Of a stretch of DNA of 64,000 nt, positions 54,751 to 64,000 are shown piece by piece (position 1 is the stretch's first letter; every line of letters starts with the position of its first letter). Where the stretch lies: assembly GCA_036927565.1 (NCBI GenBank), contig JAYESD010000002.1:146141167-146205166 (forward strand), given 5' to 3'. Below the pieces are notes generated by a model. That model was not told the DNA's origin. It saw nothing but the letters and a program-made list of their open reading frames with translations, and made no database searches. Source of the stretch: Tuctoria greenei (lineage: Eukaryota > Streptophyta > Magnoliopsida > Poales > Poaceae). Both the position numbers and the translations under genes were made by a program.

Positions 54751-56085
54751 ACAGGACGGAGGTATGTCCCACTCATTGGACTTCAAAAATTTGGTGAGTC
54801 CTTGCCAATAGTTTAATTGGTAGTTATCTTATATTTGATTTCCCAATTGCATACTTGGTATTCCCATCAATCTTTGCATTTGCATTTAGCATGTTTGAAT
54901 TTTCACACTTGCATGTTGGAAAGTAAAATTTCCAACCATCATAAAACTAAAATTTTGATTTAGGAAATAAATTTATTTGGTTATGAAACTTGGGCGTAAC
55001 CACTTGAATTCATCTTCCTAATTCAAACCAAAAATATTTCCCTTTATATTCATTGCTTTTGCAAGTTGTTTCAAGTTGAGCAAAACAATTTGACAAAGGG
55101 TACAACATGCTTTTGAGCTAACGTAACCCGTTTTCGAGTTGTTTTGTTTGTTCTTGACTTTAGTGCAGCCATGAAAAAAATTTGCAAAGAGGTTGGAAGG
55201 CCCCATCAAGTGCATATCCTTCCATAAATCTCATTTTGAGTTCATGGTGGAGGAATTCTCAAGATGGTGGTCCAATTAAGGAACAAGATGAAGCTCGTTC
55301 AACTCCAACCTTAACTTGGCATGAGACATTGAACATGAAGGCTACACCAAAATTGATGGTCTTGAGTTTCTCAGACAACGAACTTCAACCCGTACTGCTC
55401 TTCAATTGAGGTACACGTTCAAACTTTCCGTCGTTTGAAATGCATTAGGATTGAATGAAATTTGCTTAGATTGGTAAGGAAGGTTTACACCTTCTCATCA
55501 TTCAACTATTTTGCATCCTCACGAGAGTAAGTGTTGACATTACTCTTTTTGATTCTTCAAAAAGGAATGTCACCTCACATGGGAATAAATTTAAACAAGT
55601 ACCTAGAATTTCGTAAGCATTGCTAATATTGACTTAGACATTTTCTGCCTAGGTAATGTTTATGGAATGACTTAATGATTGAATTGGTATGTAGCAACCG
55701 AGGAATAGTGATGTCCATATTTTTTATTTGAAACTCATTCATGCATGGATCACTAAGTTGCAAATTCCAAGGCAAGAAGTTAAAAATTTTCATGAGGATA
55801 AAATTGAGAATCTTGTTTGCCATGACCCAAATGATAAATATTTGCTCCTGTAAAAACTATGATGGTTAGAAATTTTACAAGAAGAAGAGATCCATATAGT
55901 GTATTTATATCACTAGCATTGCTAAGAGTAGGAGCTTTACAAAATGTCCAACTTGATTTATCCATAAAGCCCCACTCCTAGCAATGATTCATACATTGTT
56001 CATGGATACACTGGAAATTGGACCCAATGCATCTTTGGTCTTGTTCTTCCCCATACGTACAAATGAAGATTCGGATACATAACCC
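54751..56085 (+). other. Athila noncoding DNA downstream of the gag remnant
   Basis: The first part matches the noncoding DNA that follows protease in the other copy (GGTAGTTATCT at 54823 and at 48555 with 60780). The remainder is AT-rich with no homologue seen in the window. Small ORFs are not supported. Confidence 0.5.
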
Positions 56086-58448
56086 AAAAATTCATTTGTA
56101 CAAGTATCGGGAGCTAACCATCCCTCTCTATCAAGAGAGAAAGTTGTAGGATTAAAATAACTATGCAGACATTCAAAGATCCGATTGTTGGAACCCTAAG
56201 AGGATTCCATTTCCACATCTCTTGGCCAAGTTTTTAATTAGGATGGTTTCTAGGTATTGGAAATTAAGCTCGAAGGTCAACCATAACTATACGAGGCCGG
56301 AGATTTGATATGGAAACCCTCTATGATCAACCAATGGGCTGCTAATAATATGTGAGAACATTATGCTTTCAACTATTCTAAGCACTCATTCAAGCTCAAC
56401 GGAATTGCTACCATCATTGGGTGTATGTTATTGATTTTGTGGTTAAAAGGTATGATGCACCTTAGCCAAGGAATGACAAGATCACATCCAATGTATATTG
56501 GGTGCAAGTTGTTCCTATGTGGCAAGAAGGTATTTTATACCTTAGTCAAGGAATAACGGATCACACTCAACCCATGTTGAGTGCACGTCATTCCTTTGTG
56601 GTTATAGGTATGTTGTACCTTAGCCAGGGAATAACGGATCATACTCAACACATGTTAGGTACAAGTCACTCCTTTGTGGCCAAAGTTTATCGTTACCTTA
56701 TCCAATGAATGACGGATCACACCCAATGCATGAGGGGTACAAGATATTCCTTTATGGCAAGAAGGTATGATACACCTTAGTTAAACAATGACGGAACACA
56801 CTTAATGCATGTTGAGTGCACGTCATACCTTTGTGCTAAGGGTTATCATTACCTTAGCCAAGGAATAATAAGGTACATCCAATCTATGGGAACCTTGAGT
56901 TGTGGATGAGCGACATCGTCAACACTCTCCTCGTCCACACTCGTGGAACTCATGGAAGGCAACCCAACATCGACACTTAACCCCTCCAATGTCAAAGTCA
57001 TGCTGCAACAAGGTTAGGCCAAGCTCATGGCCTACATCTATCATTAGGGTTTCAGCCCCCTAGCGCCGACCTTGAACAAGAACAAGCTTGAGGGAGGACC
57101 CCTACTTGAGGTAACTTGTATCACGTCCCATGCATATTTATTTTCATTGACCCATCATCCATCTTGCGTCAAAAAAAAGAGAGAGATTAATAATAATGTA
57201 GTATAGGATAGGTTAATAAAATAAAAGATGTGCGGTAAGAACGGTTTGGAATTCACATAGATGAAATGATGAATAGGTTCTCTGTTTTTATTTTCCTAAG
57301 TCCCTAGTTTACAACTTACTACTCTCCAACATATTTGTCTCATTGCCTAGAATTACTTTTGCCTTGATTTAGAAATTGTGGGTAGAAAAAGCTTAATCCA
57401 ATTCAAAGTTGTTGTGAGATATGATATATTGATAGGGCTCATATTCCTAGTTTGAAAGTGAAACTTAGATTTCCGGAGAAATTTTAAAAGGATTTAAGTC
57501 ACTCTCATTTGATTGGAAATACCGACCAAAGCCATATGATATACTACATTGTTAGACCTTATGCATATGCTATCTCTCTTCATATTGAGCTTTCTCAAAC
57601 TAGTATAGACCTATGTGAGATTTCATTCATTAATTTTTGAATTCAAGACTTCACCTGCACATATTGTACTTCTACACTAGAATTAAGCAAATTTTCATCA
57701 TGCCACCATTCCAAAATAAAAAGACAAACTCCATACCATTCATGCTTAGTACTATCTCCAGATTTATTGAATAAAAAGGGAGTAGAATACATGGACACAA
57801 GAAAAAGAAAAAAATGCATGCTTACATCAAAAGCATGAGAAAAAAAAGAGAGAAAAGTAACCATGTTTCATCCCTGCAAAATAAGAGAGTCCACTCAAAA
57901 AGGATTCATCTCAAATATCCACATCCACCTCCATTCCATCACTCATACATAAGTCTTGAATCAAATAGTTTTGATTTGATTTCTCCTAAGGCTTGCTTTT
58001 TTGACTTAGCAATATTATGTGTCGAAAATATGCCTACTATATTCCCTTCCAAGATCCACATACAAGCCTTATTTAGTGGTAAGATGAGTATAGGAAAAAT
58101 GTTAGGGTGAGAAAATATTTCCAATAGACACAAAGAAGTGATTGAGATAATCAATTTGAGGTACTTAAAATCTAAATTGAGCTCCCCAGAATTTGATTTG
58201 AAATTGATTTATAGGGTATGTGTGCTCTATTTGCTGTTCTGTCATTCAACCACCATGAATAGTAGATGGCATAAGCCCCATAATGATTTAAGATGGGTGA
58301 AGTACCATGCCAATTTTTGCAATACTAGGTAGAGTATTTTGTTGTGCACATGGTACTTTTGAAAAGTAGAACATTGTAGCAACTCCTGATCATCCACCTA
58401 AAGTCTTGACTTTGCTCGGGACGAGCAAAGGATAAGCTTGCGGGACTT
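56086..58448 (+). repeat. Athila 3' noncoding region, right inverted arm
   Basis: Reverse-complement homologue of 50069-52407, ending in a purine-rich tract (GCGGGACTTT) before a plus-oriented LTR. It contains the second six-unit hairpin array (56420-56880). No gene is supported. Confidence 0.72.
56420..56880. repeat. Second six-unit hairpin tandem array (inverted relative to 51628-52080)
   Basis: The core CCTTAGCCAAGG and variants (CCTTAGTCAAGG, CCTTAGCCAGGG, CCTTATCCAATG, CCTTAGTTAAAC) recur about every 77-80 bp. Each is followed by AATGACGGATCACACTCAACC-like sequence and its partial complement. It is the mirror image of the left array but diverged. Confidence 0.82.
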
Positions 58449-59728
58449 TGTTGACGGCTATTATATACCAATTTCACACATCAATATAACTCAATTATGT
58501 GAACAAAATATCATTTCTTGGACACATCACCATTCTATTTAACCTATTTCCACTTGTACATAGAGAAATTTGTGCATGCAGGTCTTTTATATGGAATTGA
58601 AGTGAAACAAGGGGATGGATCCTATAAAATATCATCCTAGCCAATCATGCACCAACATGTGGCACCACATGGATCAAATGGCTCACAAATAGAAGTATCC
58701 AAGGCCATCCAACGGTGTAGCACCCATATCAAGGGATGGGACCAATCTGGCAGTGACTTGGAGAAAGCACACATGAAATGGTGCAGAGACCAGGTCGACT
58801 GACCCCCCGAGTCGGCCGACTTGGTCCTGGCACCAATCGCCACATGTTGGCTCCTCCCGGCTTGAAAAGGTCAGTGGTGACTGATTCTCGTGCCTTTGGT
58901 GGTGGGAACCGACCCTTCTCTAAGCTATAAATATGACTAATCACCACTAACTTTAACACACAACACTTGAGCATCATTTTGTTGTATACACTCGTTCTCG
59001 TAATCCTTAGTGGAGTTAGGCTGTAGAGAGGAGAGCCTCTAGTCCCAAGTCAAAGTTAGGGAAGGTATGGCTCATGTATATTTTCTTATATTTGTGACTT
59101 TATGCATAATAAAGATATTATCTTTAGTCTTCTCTTATTCATATACTTGGATGATGTGTTTCTTGTATGATTGTGGAGTCCATATATGTGGTAAGGGTAG
59201 TCTTTATGATTATGCCATATCACTCTTAATCTATTATCATAAGTACTACAAACCCCCCACTATAGTCTAAGTAGTTATGATATGATCATGTTGATATGAA
59301 TAACTTATGCTATGTCTCAACATTGGTTTAATGATGATTTAGTTTATTGCCTTAGGATGTCTTGTGCCATGGCTCCTAAGGTATTTATTTATTATGCTAG
59401 CATGGTGCTAAGGTAGTTAAGTAGCGTTGGATGTCTCGTAGACCGACGGGTTGAAGAGGTAGGCAGTAGGTGGTGACAGCCCTATCTATCCTTTGTAATC
59501 CTCCATGTTCGGCTATGCCACAGGCTCTTAGCGGGAGTCGCCCTAGTATTGCTAGGGGTAAGCCCATGCCCGATATGTTGAACAACTTAGCATAAGTATT
59601 CACCATTGACATGCTCATTAGTATCTAACCTAGGCTATGTATATGTATAGTTGAAGCATTCTAGGAGAAACTCCCTAACTCTTAGTCTAATCTCCATTAG
59701 GACCCATTTACCCTTTAGAAACTAGTTC
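58449..59728 (+). repeat. Athila LTR d (plus orientation, 3' end missing)
   Basis: Starts TGTTGACGGCTATTATATAC at 58449 and matches the reverse complement of 48780-50068. A TATA box CTATAAATA is at 58925. It ends near 59728 at a sequence equivalent to about position 1,280 of the LTR and joins head-on to a minus-oriented LTR. Confidence 0.8.
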
Positions 59729-59734
59729 TCCTAG

Positions 59735-60774
59735 TTTCTTAGTAGCTACCTACCTCTTCAATTTGTGTGTCTACGAGACGTCCAATGCTACTTAACTATC
59801 CTAGCACCATGCTAGCATATTAAGCAAATACCTTAGGAGCTGCAGCACAAGCCATCCTAAGGCAATGACTAACCTAAACATCATTGAACCAATGTTGAAA
59901 CATAGCATAAGTCATTCATATGAACATGATCATATCATAGCTAATTAGACTATAGTGGGGGTTTATACTGTTTATGATGATAATATAATGACATTAGGAC
60001 ATGATCATAAAGATTGTACCTACCACATACATGGAATCCACAATCAAACAAGAAACGCTTCATCCAAGTATATGAATAAAAGAAGACTAATGATAACATC
60101 TTTGTTATGCATAAAGTCACAAATATAAGAAAAGATACATGAGCCATACCTTTCCCAATTTGGACTTGGGACTAGAGGCTCCTCTCTACAGCCTAACCTC
60201 CACTAAGGAACTAGGAGAACTAGTTTATACAATAGAATGATGCTCAAGTGGTTTTTGTTTGTGAATTTAGGGTAGGGGGTCCTATTTATTGGTGGAGAAG
60301 GGTCAGTTGCCGCCACCAAATGCACGTGAATCAGTCATAATAATCTTTCGAAAGTCAGGAGGAGCCAACACGTGTCGATTCACCAAGTTTGGCGCTAGAA
60401 CCAGGTGACCGACTAGGTGGGTCGACTGACCTAGTCAGGGCTCTGTTGGAGCTGTGTTCTCTCTAGGTCCCTAACAGGTGGGTCCCCCTTATTGATATAG
60501 GAGATACACCATTGAATGGCTTCGGATACTTCAATTTGTGGGCCATTTGATCCATGTGGTGCCACATGTCGATGCTTGATTGGCTGGGATTATATTTTAT
60601 AGGATCATCCCCTTATTTCACTTCAATTTTGTATAAAATATCTGCATGCACCATTTTGTCCAAGTACAAGTGGAACTAGGTCATTTCTAACTATCATGTG
60701 CGTAAGAAATATTCGTTCCTTCACATAATTGAGTTATATTGATGGTCATAATTGGTATATAACAACCGTCAACA
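59735..60774 (-). repeat. Athila LTR c (minus orientation, inner end missing)
   Basis: On the minus strand it starts TGTTGACGGTTG at 60774 and matches 49045-50068 closely. It ends near 59735. Target copy GTAGT (60775-60779) lies outside it. It forms a large inverted repeat with the neighbouring LTR d. Confidence 0.8.
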
Positions 60775-61283
60775 GTAGTTATCTCATTTTTGCTTTTTTC
60801 CATCATTATTTGAATTTTTCCATGTTTTTTTGAATTTTCCCATAACATATTTGATTTTTCTTATAGAGGCTGGGAATTTTGTAGTCTAAACTTAGATTAA
60901 TTTTTCATTTTATTCAGAAAATAGAAAAAAATAAAAATATTGGATTTGGGGATGTTTCATTTGAAAAACAATTTTTCGGAGCAATTTTGTGGTCGATTCA
61001 CCCGACAACTAGAAATATAGCCGTTCGGGAACCACATGCCAAAAGAAGGACCATAGGGGGCCCACCTACAGGACGACCAAGCCCCCTGGTCGGCCGAATT
61101 GGAGAGAGTTTCTTTTTGGCTCTCTCTCCTCTAATGGCTATACTCTTGCCTCTTGTGACTGTTGGGGGCTGCTACACTATTTATACATGCCCCGGTCAGT
61201 GTGTTTCTTCACACTCCACCTCATTTTCATCTCCCCAACTCACCCTCACATTTGTCAAAAATTGTTATGCTCTTTGTTTCAAC
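60775..61283 (+). other. Athila 3' noncoding tail (continues 48559)
   Basis: After the target copy the host Athila resumes. AT-rich DNA includes the CCCTGGTCGGCCGAATTGG motif (about 61083-61101) seen in other Athila segments and a TATA-like TATTTATACATG near 61180. A Sirevirus LTR interrupts it at 61284; TCAAC (61279-61283) would be that element's target copy. No gene is seen. Confidence 0.6.
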
Positions 61284-62987
61284 TGTAGGATCGAAGAGCA
61301 TGTGTAAAGCTACAAGAGGGGGGTGAATGGTAGATTAAAACTTTTTAGCGGATGTAACGAAACACCCCTCAGCAGAAAACTGATATGTTAAAGAAATCAT
61401 GTTTGCAACTAATATAAACATGTTCAACTGTGACAAAACTAGTATATATTGTAGAGAATCAAGTCACAAAGACATAACAACAAGAATCACAATAATCCGT
61501 CGATAGAAACTCAAGTTACGATCGAAAGATCGAACAAAGGTCAATCTGTCCTACCCGAGAAAAACAGTTCTGAAACACTGCAAAGAAACTCGTGTAGATC
61601 AGAAACCACAAATCCAATGACTCTGAAATTTTCACATATGATATAAAATCAAGTTGTAAAGACAACCTAAAAAGAATCATGTCAATCGGATCTGTAAAAC
61701 TCGTGTTATGATAAAACCACCAATGAAAGGTTGTGCTGTGCAGAAACTCGACGAGAAAGACTTGACGGAAAGAATTCGGACGAACAAGGGACAAAAGTTC
61801 CTTCAAACTACGAATTTTATTGATGAAAACACACGAGAAACAGCCCCCAAAGTCGTCTACTATGAGCTATGGCTTCCCTTGCTTGTATAACCAGCCCGAA
61901 AGCCAACTCAACTCTAACTAGGACTCTAATCCTACTCAATTCACGAATCAAAACTTTCCATAACTGCTCAAGACTCTTCTATACGCAGATAGAAGCAATC
62001 TTAAGACTTTCGATCACCATAGGAACGTATCCCACGTTCCTAAAACAACTCAAATTCGTGACCCACATGAAATGCTATCATAACCAACTCAAAACTTTCC
62101 ATATTTGAGTCAAACACGTCTCAGCAGCAGCCTGAGTCCATAACCTAGTCGGTTGGACCTTTCCAACCAATTTTTTACGTCCACATCTCTTCATCATGCC
62201 TCGGAACCATGTAGTCACGTCCTTGCACTCCTTGCACATGTGCAAACATCTTCCCACGACGTCCACGATACCTTCATATGCATTATTCTTGATTCATACA
62301 TGATGCGCGACCTCCCGATCAACTCAGCCACAATTCCTCCCGAATTTGGTTGTTGAATCTCATATTCTCCCTAAGACTATTTCAATGGATCCCGTGACCA
62401 GCCATGTCTTGAACTCAAGCAACACCTGCACATGAATAAACAACCAATACTTCCAAGCACAAGTCCTCGTCTTGACTCACGTTAGTTCCGAAACCACAAC
62501 ACCTTACGTGAGCACCTCACATAAGCATGTTGCAAACCATAGCAAAAACGATATCAGCCATAACCACCAAAACACACCAAAAACATAGTAAAAGATTACT
62601 AAGCAAACTTTCCATCAATGTAAAGCAAGTACGAATCATTGCAAGTTAAAAGCAGAACCACTGCGATCAAGCTCCGAACCATGCCAAAGTTAACCTGACC
62701 TTGAACCAGAGCTTACGAAAACTAATAGGATCTAGTGCTGGAACTTAACAAAGCTAGCAGGACCTAGCGCCAGAGCTAACCAAAGCTAGTCAGACCAAGC
62801 GCCAGAGCTTACCAAAGCTAGTCGGACCTAGAGCCGGAGCTAACCATAGCAAGTCAGACCTAGCCACAACAAGTCGGACCTTACATCGGACCTTGCTAAA
62901 AAAGTGTTTTGGTACTATTCAAAAATTTTATCGTCAAACCAATGTATTCAGCACAAGCCAATGTATTCAACACACATAGGTTTCACA
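61284..62987 (-). repeat. Sirevirus 3' LTR (1,704 bp, complete)
   Basis: On the minus strand TGTGAAACC (62987) to GATCCTACA (61284). It aligns with 6118-7813 plus 35935-36076. The tandem GGTCCGAC/GCTTTGGTAAGCTC region is at about 62700-62890, shorter than in the left copy, which explains most of the length difference (1,704 against 1,838). Confidence 0.88.
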
Positions 62988-63921
62988 ATCTCCCCCTTGA
63001 TGAATGCATTGGCCACACCACTTAAAATCCAAACATTGGCATGAAAAGTTTTGAAAACAATTTCTCCCCCTTTTTGAAAATCAAATGTGATAGAAATAAA
63101 TTTCTTCCCCTATACATATTTATCCCCCTTGCATACTTCTCCCCCTTTGACAATGTATTAAGCAAGGTACAACAGAGAAATTTTTATTTATAATGAGCAC
63201 ATTATAACTTATACATATAAAGAAAGCTCATCCAAGCCATACTATCAAGTAACTTACACTATCGCAGCAATGAGATATATAAAGTAGTGTAAGCCATGTT
63301 AGAGATCAAATGTAATTTTCAATTTTAGCAAGGCATGATCTCACAAACTTAACTTTAAAACCTGAAAGCATGACACTTGTTGCTGCATTTTATTATTTTT
63401 CAATGCACAAATTTAGTTCTTACGATATTTGCAAGAGATTATATGCGCATCTACCTTATTCTAATCAACCAAGCGAAGCCTATGTCAATTGACAATTAGA
63501 AGCTTAAGGATATGGTTTTAGTCATCTACAACTTCTTCCAAGTTCATATTGAAGTGCAATGATAAGCCATCTCAAAAGAAGTGTGATGCAATCATATTCT
63601 CTTGATCTTTTCTCAATTATATTTGTTCATAAAGCTCAACATGTGAGTTGATTACTTGATTAATTCATTGAGATTAGAAGCACTTGAGATCATGCAACAA
63701 GTTCAAAACAGCAAGAAAGTTCGATCATGACCAGATTTAGTGTAAGTAATTATTCCAATTACTAGTCATGGCAAAAACCACAAAATGTATAACATGAGTA
63801 ATGTAGTAAGAACTTTCAGCATGTAAAAGGAATCACAAAGTCATATATGTATAAAATACTATGCTCATATTATTTCAAGTTCATATTCACACATAGACTT
63901 CCCAAGTTTCAAAACTCCCTA
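62988..63921 (-). other. Sirevirus untranslated region with repeated polypurine tracts
   Basis: On the minus strand GGGGGAG-type tracts occur next to the LTR (62988-62996) and near 63063-63070, 63124-63129 and 63140-63146. It has the same layout as 5319-6117 and no gene. Confidence 0.7.
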
Positions 63922-64000
63922 TCAATTTAAGCCATGAGGATGCATAACCCCTATTTCACTATGAATGTAACAAAAACGAGTGAAATCCAAAGGTTTTATA
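63922..64000 (-). CDS. Copia (Sirevirus) RNase H, last 26 codons
   Basis: The minus-strand frame reads TKPLDFTRFCYIHSEIGVMH and so on to a TGA at 63922-63924, the C-terminal end of the Copia RNase H. It matches the end of the left copy (5240-5318) in the unshifted frame. It is open as far as the window edge. Too little is visible to say whether the gene is intact. Confidence 0.72.
   Translation of the reverse strand, partial: IKPLDFTRFCYIHSEIGVMHPHGLN

Larger units (their letters stand above)
48560..60774 (-). mobile_element. Rearranged, partly palindromic Athila insertion
   Basis: A 12,215-bp segment flanked by GTAGT. Its outer ends are a complete minus-oriented LTR (48560-50068) and a truncated minus-oriented LTR (59735-60774). 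Between them lie an Athila 3' region on the minus strand (50069-52407), a truncated chromovirus LTR, a decayed gag and 3' region on the plus strand (53891-58448), and a plus-oriented truncated LTR (58449-59728). The 3' regions and LTRs form long inverted repeats. No RT or integrase is present. The shared target duplication suggests the outer LTRs entered together; the inner inversion is unexplained. Confidence 0.7.
61284..64000 (-). mobile_element. Second Sirevirus, minus strand, 3' end only
   Basis: Same family as the element at 3770-36076 but inverted. It has a complete 3' LTR (61284-62987), an untranslated region with CT-rich tracts (polypurine on the minus strand), and the end of RNase H at the window edge. 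The remainder lies to the right. Confidence 0.85.

Noticed and set aside
1..64000. tRNA, rRNA or snoRNA genes
   Set aside because: None seen on either strand by eye; the tRNA-like matches are retrotransposon primer sites only.

Overview
This is a piece of a large plant genome, almost certainly a grass. It holds no recognisable host gene. Everything that can be supported is LTR retrotransposon sequence, stacked by nested insertion and mostly broken by stops, frameshifts and deletions. The families (Tekay-type chromoviruses with 3-4 kb LTRs, a Sirevirus, a Tat-type Gypsy with an antisense extra gene, Athila) and the tRNA-Met and tRNA-Asp type primer sites are those of grass pericentromeric or intergenic DNA. 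The species cannot be named from this.

Left block (1-38006), outermost to innermost. The 3' end of a plus-strand Tekay-like chromovirus (36077-38006) was hit by a plus-strand Sirevirus (3770-7813, resuming 35935-36076). The Sirevirus was hit twice by minus-strand elements of one family, called Gypsy-A here. One copy lies mostly outside the window (leader 1-850, 5' LTR 851-3769). The other is structurally complete (7814-35929, duplicated target TGATA). The 5' LTR of the complete Gypsy-A was hit by a minus-strand Tat-type Gypsy (19741-32897, duplicated target GTATC). Gypsy-A carries gag, protease, RT/RNase H, integrase and chromodomain, plus an accessory ORF (orf0, 16325-17284) before gag. The Tat element carries gag, protease, RT, RNase H, a second RNase H and integrase on the minus strand. 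An antisense gene with an apparent in-frame 78-bp intron (21174-24677) lies between its pol and 3' LTR.

Right block (38007-61283) is Athila DNA. A minus-strand Athila 3' half (LTR 38007-39091, noncoding region, unknown ORF, integrase to 42832) abuts a plus-strand Athila (42833-48559, resuming at 60780) that has gag and protease but no RT or integrase. A 2,965-bp solo chromovirus LTR sits in its gag (43549-46513). A rearranged, partly palindromic Athila insertion (48560-60774, duplicated target GTAGT) sits further on. It contains two inverted copies of a six-unit, roughly 78-bp repeat array, a truncated chromovirus LTR and a decayed gag.

Right edge (61284-64000): a second Sirevirus of the left-hand family, in inverse orientation, with its 3' LTR, multi-PPT region and the last codons of RNase H.

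How the parts relate: each autonomous-type element once carried Gag (particle), protease, RT/RNase H and integrase between LTR promoters, but every copy here looks dead as read. The most unusual features are the orf0 protein, the antisense spliced gene, a repeat-encoded insertion inside the Tat RNase H, the hairpin-repeat arrays, and the palindromic Athila insertion.
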